A stretch of DNA of 64,000 nt from Chrysopilus asiliformis. Its lineage: Eukaryota; Arthropoda; Insecta; Diptera; Rhagionidae. Below the pieces are notes generated by a model, which made no database searches, was not told where the DNA came from, and worked only from the letters and a program-made list of their open reading frames with translations. Of this stretch, positions 21,508-30,951 are shown in pieces. Where the stretch lies: positions 43,795,090 to 43,859,089 of the forward strand of contig OZ035963.1 in assembly GCA_964034945.1 (NCBI GenBank). The letters run 5' to 3'. The translations under genes and the position numbers were made by a program. The first letter of the stretch is position 1; each line of letters starts with the position of its first letter.

Positions 21508-21967
21508 GTTTGAATAACAGGATAGAATGATTTACTTTGTCAAATGCTTTACTGAAATCAGTATAAAGGCAATCCGTTTGATAGTCGGCTTCCATGTTAT
21601 TAAGAATACCACTAGTAAATTCTACTAACTGCGTTGAAGTTGATCTAGCTTTAATAACGCCATGTTGTCTGGTAGATAAAAATAACTTGCAATTAAAAGA
21701 CAGTACATCATTGACTAGGGACTCAAACAGTTTAGGTATTGGAGAAAGTTTTGCTATTGGTCTGTAATTAGAGACTACATTCTTATGTCCTTTCTTATGA
21801 ACTGGAATGACATAATAACTTTTCCAACAAGTTGGAAATACACCAGATGAGAACGATAAGTTAAATAAATAAGACAACGGCACAACCAAGTTATGATGAC
21901 AATTACGAACAATCGCGGCAGGTACACCATCAGAGCAATCCGAAAAATCGTCGTCAAAAATTTTCAA
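21464..21967 (-). pseudogene. LINE reverse transcriptase, N-terminal half
   Basis: The frame carries CSDGVPAAIVRNC, the K..Y.IPVHKKG block (SYYVIPVHKKGHKNVVSNYR), PI.KLFE and the catalytic YTDFSKAFDKVNH. These are RT motifs 0 to 3 of Jockey/CR1-group LINEs. It ends about 45 bp before the next frame, by one frameshift. Upstream the element is cut by the satellite-bearing insertion. Confidence 0.85.
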
Positions 21968-21984
21968 AATAGAATTTGAAATGT

Positions 21985-24055
21985 TAAAAAAAAATTTAAA
22001 AAAAATTTCCGGAAAATTTGAGGAGAAGGATAATCGTTATCCTTACAGGACCTTCCGTTATCCTTACATACTTTTTGATGACAGATTCGGATTCAGCGAC
22101 CCTAAAAACACCCAGAATAGATTTTTTTCCGGAAAATTTGGAGAAAAGGATAATCACGTTATCCTTACAGGACCTTCCGTTATCCTTACATACTTTTTGA
22201 TGACAGATTCGGATTCAGCGACCCTAAAAACACCCAGAATAGATTTTTTTCCGGAAAATTTGGAGAAAAGGATAATCACGTTATCCTTACAGGACCTTCC
22301 GTTATCCTTACAGACTTTTTAATGACAGATTCGGATTCAGTGACCTCAAAAACCCCCAGAATAGATTTTTTTCCGGAAAATTTGGAGAAAAGGATAATCA
22401 CGTTATCCTTACAGGACCTTCCGTTATCCTTACTGATTTTTTAATGACAGATTCGGATTCAGCGACCCCAAAAACCCCCAGAATAGATTTTTTTCCGGAA
22501 AATTTGGAGAAAAGGATAATCACGTTATCCTTACAGGACCTTCCGTTATCCTTACATACTTTTTGATGACAGATTCGGATTCAGCGACCCTAAAAACACC
22601 CAGAATAGATTTTTTTCCGGAAAATTTGGAGAAAAGGATAATCACGTTATCCTTACAGGACCTTCCGTTATCCTTACATACTTTTTGATGACAGATTCGG
22701 ATTCAGCGACCCTAAAAACACCCAGAATAGATTTTTTTCCGGAAAATTTGGAGAAAAGGATAATCACGTTATCCTTACAGGACCTTCCGTTATCCTTACA
22801 TACTTTTTGATGACAGATTCGGATTCAGCGACCCTAAAAACACCCAGAATAGATTTTTTTCCGGAAAATTTGGAGAAAAGGATAATCACGTTATCCTTAC
22901 AGGACCTTCCGTTATCCTTACAGACTTTTTAATGACAGATTCGGATTCAGTGACCTCAAAAACCCCCAGAATAGATTTTTTTCCGGAAAATTTGGAGAAA
23001 AGGATAATCACGTTATCCTTACAGGACCTTCCGTTATCCTTACTGATTTTTTAATGACAGATTCGGATTCAGCGACCCCAAAAACCCCCAGAATAGATTT
23101 TTTTCCGGAAAATTTGGAGAAAAGGATAATCACGTTATCCTTACAGGACCTTCCGTTATCCTTACATACTTTTTGATGACAGATTCGGATTCAGCGACCC
23201 TAAAAACACCCAGAATAGATTTTTTTCCGGAAAATTTGGAGAAAAGGATAATCACGTTATCCTTGCAGGACCTTCCGTTATCCTTACATACTTTTTGATG
23301 ACAGATTCGGATTCAGCGACCCTAAAAACACCCAGAATAGATTTTTTCCGGAAAATTTGGAGAAAAGGATAATCACGTTATCCTTACAGGACCTTCCGTT
23401 ATCCTTACAGACTTTTTAATGACAGATTCGGATTCAGTGACCTCAAAAACCCCCAGAATAGATTTTTTTCCGGAAAATTTGGAGAAAAGGATAATCACGT
23501 TATCCTTACAGGACCTTCCGTTATCCTTACTGATTTTTTAATGACAGATTCGGATTCAGCGACCCCAAAAACCCCCAGAATAGATTTTTTTCCGGAAAAT
23601 TTGGAGAAAAGGATAATCACGTTATCCTTACAGGACCTTCCGTTATCCTTACATACTTTTTGATGACAGATTCGGATTCAGCGACCCTAAAAACACCCAG
23701 AATAGATTTTTTTCCGGAAAATTTGGAGAAAAGGATAATCACGTTATCCTTACAGGACCTTCCGTTATCCTTACATACTTTTTGATGACAGATTCGGATT
23801 CAGCGACCCCAAAAACACCCAGAATAGATTTTTTTCCAGAAAATTTGGAGAAAAGTTTAATCACGTTATCCTCACAGGACCTTCCCTTATCCTTACAAGG
23901 ACGGAGTAGAGAAAATATTGTATTGTCATCGGACTTATATAAGTGTACAAAATTTCAAGTGAATCGGATGAGTGGAAGTGGGTCAAAATTTGATTGCAAG
24001 ATTTGATCTGACAGACAGACAGACACGAAGGCAAGCTAAATAAAAGCTTTTAAAA
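21985..24055 (+). mobile_element. satellite-bearing Helitron-like insertion in the LINE
   Basis: The segment between two parts of the LINE consists of the 121-bp satellite (22010-23895) and a unique tail (23896-24050) with GACAGACAGACAGACACG and the short hairpin AAGCTAAATAAAAGCTT. Such tails after internal tandem repeats fit Helitron/Helentron-like elements, but ends could not be fixed exactly. Confidence 0.5.
22010..23895 (+). repeat. about 121-bp satellite array with higher-order order
   Basis: About 15 copies of a 121-122-bp unit: TTTTTTTCCGGAAAATTTGG, AAAGGATAATCACGTTATCC, AGGACCTTCCGTTATCC, then a variable segment. Three variants are distinguished by that segment: A (TACATACTTTTTGATG), B (TACAGACTTTTTAATG) and C (TACTGATTTTTTAATG). 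They follow the order AABC AAABC AABC AA, indicating amplification of multi-unit blocks. Confidence 0.93.
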
Positions 24056-24059
24056 AGGG

Positions 24060-24628
24060 CTAAAATGCATATAAGGAATATCAATCTGGGGAAGATTTGT
24101 CAAGTAATTAAAATAATTAACATCAATATGACAGTTAGTTGAAGAAAAAGAATCACTAAAATCAGATGCAAAACAATTAGCAATTAGTTGCGGATCATCA
24201 CTCAATATACCGTCAATTAAAAATTCATTTTTGGGATCATTTGGACCAAAAGAAAGTTTTGGGATCTTTTCTAATATTATACTTCACGGTGTTCAAATAA
24301 GAAGTGTAGCAGAATTTTGCATAGATACCTCATAATCAAACTTAGACTTAGTATGATGGTATTTTTTCCATGCCGAATTACGACTATTTCTCAAACAACG
24401 TAATTTATTATCAAACCAAGGCGGACTCATAAATCTCAACCCTCTCTTCTTTACTACAGGTATAAGCTCGGCAAATAAAGCCTAATAAACATTATAAAGC
24501 TACATTAATATCAGTACAATTTTTAAACAATAAAACCCAGTCAACCTCAGACAGGCGATGGTTCAATAAAGAAAAATTAGTTTTACTAAAATTAAAACAA
24601 TAATCAATCTTAGAATTAATATTCAAAT
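24060..24628 (-). pseudogene. LINE linker between endonuclease and RT
   Basis: Minus-strand translation in shifting frames gives short LINE-like stretches such as LRCLRNSRNSAWKKYH and FDYEVSM, the usual sequence between the endonuclease and RT in this group. Several shifts and stops; no intact ORF. Confidence 0.55.
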
Positions 24629-25379
24629 CTATTGAGTGAGAAGTGATGGATAATAACTCATTTTAAAAACAATGAGAAGTGATGGAAAATAACTCACTTC
24701 ATTCAAAAGTGGTTCGTCACAGTGAGAGACTTCAGTTGAACTACACGAAGAAAACACCAAATCCAGTGTGCGGCGAAGGGAGTTTTGGACATGATTTAAT
24801 TGATGTAAGCCACAGCTCAAAAAAGTGTCCACTACTGAAACTTCAGTACGAGTTTTTATATTAGTCGCTACTAGGGTGACATCATCGTCCGATGGTTCCC
24901 AAATAAGATGAGAATGATTAAAATCGCCAATCAGGATTAATCTTTCATTCCAATTGCACACTTCCTCCAGCCATTCAATAGATTTACATAGCTCTTCATA
25001 AACCGAAGATCCGCTAGCAGGCGGGACATAAATTACAGCAATGACTAGACTCAAACTACTACAGGAGATCCGAGCACATAAGATCTCAAAATTGCTAGAT
25101 GCAGGAACAACAATTAAATTGGCTGACGAATACGTGCGAACTGGGGGCCTCTCCAACCGGAGCATGAAGAATATCGCAATGACGATCTTTGCGTAAAAGC
25201 GTGAAATTATTGCATATAATTTCATTGTCCAGTATACCAGCATGTAGCCATGTTTCGGTCAAGCAGATCACACCAAAATCGCAAAGTGCCGAAGATAGAT
25301 AAAAGTCATTCGTTTTGGTGCGAAGGCCATTAACATTCTGGTAGAAAATTTTCAGTTTTTTGACTGAAAATTTATACAA
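24629..25379 (-). pseudogene. LINE apurinic-type endonuclease domain
   Basis: Two overlapping frames (25379-25095 and 25243-24629) together give the start of ORF2: KIFYQNVNGLRTKTNDF, VICLTETWLH, then VIYVPPASGSS, LILIGDFNHSHLIWEPS and LDLVFSS. The Glu of the TETW motif, the GDFN motif and the SxLDL end are endonuclease signatures that nick the target for target-primed reverse transcription. A frameshift near 25150-25240 splits it. Confidence 0.82.
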
Positions 25380-25404
25380 ATAGACGATGACGATTTCTAT
25401 TTGT

Positions 25405-26277
25405 TGACAACGGGACGTTTGACTGCCGGTGGCGGCGTTTCGGTGTAAACTCCTTCACAAATACATTTTCCGGCCATAAATTCGGCATTAGAAGTGTGTC
25501 AAAGTAGCAGGTACTTCAATTTTAAATGACCGATATAGCGGAGCACGTGACAAGCTTGCATTGGCTGTAAGATCATAGCATTTAACTGACGGAGCATCAA
25601 TAGTCGAAATTATTCGTTTAGAACAAAGCCATTCACATATCCTAGTACAAGTAAATATTTGACGCATCAAGTTTCGAGACAAATATTGACTTATTTGGCT
25701 CCCACTTACTAGCCTGTAATTGCGGCGGAATGCTATCAACATCCAACACTATGGAGGAGAGTAGTACAGGAACTTTAGTACTGGATTTAGTGTTACGGTC
25801 CTTTGACTGATCATACGCCTCAGGGGTCGAAGAAGCGGGAATATTTGTTAGTAAAAGTCGTTGAACTCCAGTACTGGTTATACGGTCCTTTGACTGATCA
25901 TTCGCCCCAGGGGGCGAGGAAGCGGCATTGTTTGCCAGACGTTGAACTCCAGTAACATCGAATGGAAGTCCATTTACCAGTTTGTCATTAAGCGCAGCAA
26001 TCTGATTTTCCAGTGAAGTCACTTTTAAGCAAATTTCCGAGTTGTTAATGTCATTGATTTTATTGATTTCCGCACATATTGTCGATCTCACATTTTCAAT
26101 TAATGAGACAAGAATGCTCTCAAGAGTGGATACCCGTGAACGGAGAATTTTGATTGAGTCCATCTCAGTGGACTGGACGGGAGTCAAGCTATGTCTCAAA
26201 TTTACAGTCTTACTTGAAATTGGATTTTCCTTAGAAGAAGTCAGTCTTGTCACAGGTGGTACCATTATAAACTTCAA
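25405..26277 (-). pseudogene. LINE ORF1 (RNA-binding protein)
   Basis: The first frame (26277-25642) has a heptad-rich segment (ILRSRVSTLESILVSLIEN ... VTSLENQIAALNDKL) consistent with a coiled coil, a 2-fold repeat (TGVQRLL... and QSKDR...), then NKSIFVSKLDASN, the start of an RRM-like fold. A frame change near 25700 leads to CEWLCSKRI, FKIEVPATL and AEFMAGKCICEGVY. Such ORF1 proteins bind LINE RNA. An internal ATG lies at 26265; the true start may be upstream in DNA replaced by gypsy-2. Confidence 0.65.
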
Positions 26278-26284
26278 ATCTGTA

Positions 26285-26661
26285 TACCACGGTACGGAAG
26301 CTCCAATAACAAATTATTCCAAACAAAAACACAAACTTTTATTTTAAAAGAATTGAATAAACAGTAATACAGTAACAGAGCACTGCAAAAATACGTCCAC
26401 TCGGCTTGGCAATCACTCTTGACCTTCCTCGGTATTGCACGGTCGTCATGTGACTTCCGTCCAGTCATCTTAATCTCTTCTTATATTCTTGTACATGTTT
26501 ATCTTATTTCTATATTTTGTTTATTAAACTTAGTTTTAAGATTGGTGACGATGCTTCAGGTGCATCTGATTCACCATGACAGTGGTTTATTGTTTATTTT
26601 ATTGGACTCTGTCACCTCCAATGAGTCAGGTCCATTGTCATCAGGATTCGTATATATAACT
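26285..26661 (-). repeat. gypsy-2 3' LTR
   Basis: Positions about 26465-26661 match 33055-33259 almost exactly (CTTAGTTTTAAGATTGGTG, GGTGCATCTGATTCACCATG). A purine-rich GAAGAGAGGAGG on the minus strand abuts it as the polypurine tract. The remaining U5-side 180 bp do not match the other LTR well, so the left boundary is approximate. Confidence 0.7.
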
Positions 26662-26873
26662 CCTCCTCTCTTCAAGTCAGAAGTCTCCGGCTTCAGAACT
26701 ATTTCAATTTTAGATTTTCCGTTTTTATATTATTGTACATATAGTTATTACCATTATTATGCTGATATGTGTTCCATACATAACATTCTTATGAAACTTT
26801 AGATTTTTAATTTCCTTTAAATTTTCCACATTTTCTAATATTATTTTACTGAAATTTATTGGCTTTACTTGTA

Positions 26874-27458
26874 AAGGTTGGTTAAATTTTAAGGGCCGAT
26901 GTTGAATGTGAACCACACCTAAACGTCAAGTTTTTTTCTGCATTTCATTTGACATTTCTCAATTTCAGACTAACTCAATTTGAACCATGGAAAGATACAC
27001 AATCGAGCAACGCGTTAAAGTTATTCAGGCTTATTATGAAAATGGGCGATCAATTTTCGAAGAAAATCATCTTCAGTGATGGGGCACATTTTCACCTCAG
27101 TGGATTCGTCAATAAGCAGAATAGCCGCATTTGGGCGAATGATAATCCAAGAGTGATTGTCGAAAAACCAATGCACCCACAAAGAGTGACTGTTTGGTGC
27201 GGTTTATGGGCTGACGGCATCATCGGGCCGTATTTCACGAAGTGCACGATATGCATTTTGATTTGAACGCCCATTTTCATAATAAGCCTGAATAACTTTA
27301 ACGCGTTGCTCGATTCTGTATCTTTCCATGGTTCAAATTGAGTTAGTCTGAAATTGAGTTAGTCTGAAATTGAGAAATGTCAAATGAAATGCAGAAAAAA
27401 ACTTGACGTTTAGGTGTGGTTCACATTCAACATCGGCCCTTAAAATTTAACCACCCTT
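26874..27458. mobile_element. mariner/Tc1-type foldback element
   Basis: Ends AAGGTTGGTTAAATTTT and, inverted, AAGGGTGGTTAAATTTT are flanked by TA. The inverted arms extend about 170 bp and each carries the start of a transposase frame (MERYTIEQRVKVIQAYY on the plus strand at 26985 and its mirror at the right). A central transposase piece (27059-27236) lies between. It is inserted near the 3' end of gypsy-2. Confidence 0.75.
27059..27236 (+). pseudogene. mariner/Tc1-family transposase, central fragment
   Basis: The translation KIIFSDGAHFHLSGFVNKQN and VEKPMHPQRVTVWCGLWADG is the segment around the first catalytic Asp (FSDxAHF) and the following VWC strand of IS630/Tc1/mariner transposases found in insects. 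The N-terminus in the same element is cut at GRSI and the C-terminal acids are absent, so it is an internal-deletion derivative. Confidence 0.7.
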
Positions 27459-28136
27459 TATATATTTAATTTCATTTGATGAGTATAAATACTTATACAA
27501 AAACATTACTTTGTTATTATTGATTTTTTTGTTTCTTATTCCTATAGTACAATTATTAAAGTTTATTAAATAGTTTCCAGTAAGATTGATTTCTCTTTTG
27601 TCACAATTGTGCCACATATATTCGTTTTTCATGTTTTTTACTAAAATAGTTTCATCATCAATTTCTTCAATACTAATGAAACTATTGTGAATTAGATTGC
27701 ATTTACCTTGAATAATACAATTTTTACTTTCTTTTAAATCTCTTAATAATGTATTTTCTTCATATTGATAGCTTTTTCCCATTATTTCAATAATTAAATC
27801 TTGCTCCTCAATTTCTAATCCTTCTGAATTTGGTTCAATTTCTAATACTTCTGAATTTACATGTACGTCTTTTAGCAAATATTTTCTGAAGTATGGTTCA
27901 TCTTTGTGTCTTACTCTTTTATAATTCCTGATATAACCTTCCCTTTTATTTTCCTCATAATTTTCTCTTTCTTTATTTATTTTCTTTATGTATTCTATCT
28001 TTTTATTTTTTAGTTTTTCCACTAATGTTTTAACATCACTCTGTTCAACTGCTTCCCTTGGGGTCATTTCGATTGCTGAATGATATCTATCGTTATAGTT
28101 TCCTATAGCTTTTTGAATTTTTTGCTCTAATAACAT
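27447..28136 (-). pseudogene. gypsy-2 integrase C-terminal region
   Basis: The 229-residue frame opens with KIQKAIGNYNDRYHSAIEM followed by TPREAV, the YN...H....TP motif at the end of the gypsy integrase core, followed by a lysine-rich tail (VRHKDEPYFRKYLLKDV) and a less conserved C-terminus. A small gap and frame change separate it from the core frame at 28166. The last codons fall in the mariner end at 27458. Confidence 0.75.
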
Positions 28137-28165
28137 ATCATCGTCAATTGCCTGATTTTTTTCTA

Positions 28166-28732
28166 TTATTGTTGAATGTAATCTTTCAATATCTGCATTG
28201 CCTGTATGACCTCTATTTCTTTGGTTTGTAAATACTTTTTTACTTGTTCAGATTTAAATTCATTATCCATAACTATTTTCTTTGGTTTTTTGAACACTGC
28301 TAAATATCCCTCTAAAATGGCTATCTTTTTACTCCAATTTCTATCATTAATTAAATATGCGACGGCGAATTTTGTTAATTTGTCAATAATTGTAACGAAG
28401 GTTTGTTTTTTATAATGGAAAACATCTAAATGAATAATTTCATTTTTGTTATTTGGTGTTTCTGATATATTTAGTTTTGGTTTAATTGGATTCCTATCGT
28501 ATTTTATTTCTCGGCATTTTTCACAGTTATTTATAATTAGTTGTATATGCTCTTGTAATTTTGGGTAGTAAATTTTATCTTTTAGGATTTGGTATGTTTC
28601 ATTTATACCACTATGCAGTGATTCTTTTGTATGGTATTTTGATATTTGTTTATGACATTCTTCTCCTTCTTCTATTTCATGCGCCCTTTTAGTTAGTTTT
28701 AAAAATTTTATTCTTTGATTCATTGTAAACAA
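28166..28732 (-). pseudogene. gypsy-2 integrase, zinc-binding and catalytic core
   Basis: The frame holds an HHCC-type zinc module (HTKESLHSGINETYQILK ... NCEKCREIK), then IIHLDVFHYKKQTFVTIIDK with the first catalytic Asp and KKIVMDNEFKSEQVKKYL with the second. The third (Glu) should fall near the frame break at 28140-28166. Integrase inserts the cDNA into host DNA. The N-terminal link to RNase H is cut by the MITE at 28776-29818. Confidence 0.8.
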
Positions 28733-28775
28733 CTGTATAATACATTGTTGTACTTTTTATAATCTCTATCTTCTA

Positions 28776-29818
28776 CACTCTAGAAAATTTTATTGTAATT
28801 TTACCACTAAAATAGTAGGAAACCATTTTCCTACTATAATAGTAGTAAAATTAAACCGAGTCGTAATGGCTTAAAAACTATGTATTTATACTCATTTTGT
28901 GGCGTACAAAAGCCACTTTTACGGGGGAACTTTAAACTAAATAAGAAGTAAAAGTACATACTGGTGTAATTTTACGACATTTTTTGTTTAAAAATAAACT
29001 GAAAATTGTGTAATAACTACCATGAGTGTTTAAAATTACCACATTTTTGATGTAATTTTCCTCCTATTTGGTAGCAAAACCGCTTCTTAAGGTGTAATTT
29101 TACGACATTTTTTGTTTAAAATTACACCGAAAATGGTATTAGAATTTCTCGACTTATACGGTCTGCAAAAACAAAAATAATACAACAAAATTATTATATT
29201 ATTTTTGCGGATATTTTCACATCCAAATTTCCCCCCAACAGGTCGGACATGTCTGCCCTGAAAACCTATTATGAGCCTGTTTCTGGTATGGAAGCTGGGT
29301 CACCGTCATCAGAGCCTGCTTTACCAGCTTCCACGCAGGCTTACAGGATTTTGGTGGAGTAAAACTCGATTCGAGTATTTATACTCCGATGCCACAAACC
29401 TTGTGCGAATTATAAGGTTTAAGGGAATATAGCTCCATCAAGCCAGAGCGAATAAACTATTTAGTGTTTAAAAATTGAACCATTTCTGGAATAACGATCA
29501 AATGACTCATCAATCACGCTAATGCCGTCAATTGCGTTGTGAAATAATGAAATTGTCCGCACAATAATGCATAAATACCCTGTGAGCGTGTTTTTACACC
29601 AAAATGAGAGTAAAAATATGAATATTGGTCGAAATTTTACGCATTTTTAAAATTACCCTATTTCTAGTGTAAGATTAATGTTTTTTTGGGTAAATTTACA
29701 ACTTTAATGTTGTGCGAGCTAAATTCTGATTTTTTTTCGAACTTTTACGACTTTTTTGTAAATTTACCCCGTTTTTACCCCATTTTTCGGTTTAAATTCA
29801 AATCCATTTTCTACAGTG
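28776..29818. mobile_element. TA-flanked MITE in gypsy-2
   Basis: The ends CACTCTAGAAAAT and, inverted, CACTGTAGAAAAT are flanked by TA (28774-28775 and 29819-29820). The interior repeats GTAATTTTACGACATTTTTT phrases and a CCTACTATAATAGTAG palindrome. A piece at about 29146-29240 also occurs at 43020-43130. No transposase seen; superfamily unassigned. Confidence 0.65.
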
Positions 29819-29900
29819 TACCTCTGAGTATATTCCTACAATTCCTGATTTTATATATTTTTTTAATATCTCTTTGATTGTTTCTTCTTCATTTTGTGGA

Positions 29901-30113
29901 TTAATTTTTACATGGAAGTAGCAAAATGTTTATTTCCGTATTTGGATTAAAAGTTAATATTATCTGCGTTTTATACTCGTTAACTATTTCTTCTTTAATG
30001 CCTATATGATCCAATAGTTGTTCGTCTACTGAATGCATTGTTTCTGATAGTTCCATATTGGATTCATTGCAATTTTCAGCTGCTATTTGAGGACTATTTT
30101 CTATCCTACTCAA
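29901..30113 (-). pseudogene. gypsy-2 linker between RNase H and integrase
   Basis: The 70-residue frame (MSRIENSPQIAAENCNESN ...) contains no known motif. It begins just after a stretch (30114-30209) whose other frame reads typical RNase H end sequence, and corresponds to the spacer before the integrase zinc module. Confidence 0.5.
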
Positions 30114-30209
30114 AAAATCGGCTACTGTATTTTCTTTGCCCTGTAAATATTCAATGTGGAAGTTATATTCCTGTAGTTTTAAGATCCATCTTTGATTTCG
30201 TTGTGAAAA

Positions 30210-30575
30210 TTATTTTCCCTTATATTTTGTATTCAAATATTTTATCGGTGCATGATCGGTAATGATCTTAAATTTGCGACCATATAAATAAGGCCTAAAG
30301 TAATTTACTGAATATACAATTGCTAAAAACTCTTTGTCAGTGACACTGTAGTTTTTTTCATGATTATTTAATGTCCTAGAGACATACCAAATAGGATGAC
30401 CGTCTTGTGAAAGAACTGCTCCGATTGCATAATCACTAGCATCAGTAGTTACTGTAAATTCTTTGTCATAATTTGGATACTTTAAAATAGGATGCGAGAT
30501 AATCAATAGTTTCAATTTTTCAAATGCTTCAATATATTGCGGGTCATTGATATTAATTGTCGAGTCCTTTTTCAA
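30210..30575 (-). pseudogene. gypsy-2 RNase H
   Basis: The frame contains EFTVTTDASDYAIGAVLSQ (first catalytic Asp), PIWYVSRTLNNHEKNYSV, TDKEFLAIVYSVNYFRPY (catalytic Glu) and FKIITDHAPIKYL (Asp-His). This is the RNase H1-like domain that removes RNA from the hybrid after reverse transcription. It is joined to the RT C-terminus at 30576-30625 through a frameshift. Confidence 0.85.
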
Positions 30576-30624
30576 ATACTTTATTAAAGGATATGCAATT
30601 TTTGAATAATCCTTTACGAACTTC

Positions 30625-30951
30625 CTATAGTAACCTGTTAGTCCTAAAAAAACTTTTCAATTGTTTCTCTGTTTTAGGAATCTTTACTTTGACTATGTCT
30701 TCTACTTTATTTGGGTTGGGCTTGATCCCATCATTGGTTAAAACATGTCCCAGAAATTGAGTTTCTCTTTTCATAAAACTGCATTTATTAGCTTGTATTT
30801 TTAAATTATGTTCTGACAATTTGTTGAAAATCTTTTCTAAAGAATCCATATGTTCCTCTAATGTAGCTGAGAAAACTAGAATGTCATCTATATAAACTAT
30901 ACAAATTTTGTTTATATATTCTCTTAGGATTTCGTTAGAATGCAGGTGCAT
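30625..30951 (-). pseudogene. gypsy-2 RT, C-terminal part with YIDD
   Basis: The frame has ICIVYIDDILVFSATLEEHM, the polymerase active-site YxDD, then KCSFMKRETQFLGHVLTNDG and a thumb segment. It overlaps the preceding frame by 17 bp, so one frameshift separates them. Motifs are otherwise conserved. Confidence 0.88.

Larger units (their letters stand above)
18780..26277 (-). mobile_element. LINE-1 of this window: Jockey/CR1-group non-LTR retrotransposon, broken
   Basis: Read on the minus strand it has ORF1 (26277-25405), endonuclease (25379-24629), linker (24628-24060), reverse transcriptase (21967-20844) and a C-terminal tail (19441-19090). It is interrupted by a satellite-bearing Helitron-like element (about 21985-24055) and a MITE (19445-20840). 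It sits between gag parts of gypsy-1. Several frameshifts. Confidence 0.75.

Noticed and set aside
22010..23895. CRISPR array
   Set aside because: The 121-bp units are tandem with no unique spacers and the context is eukaryotic; it is a satellite.
30557..30760. Plus-strand ORFs within 28.2-32.2 kb as an env or accessory gene
   Set aside because: They are antisense shadows of gypsy-2 pol and contain no signal peptide or envelope motif.
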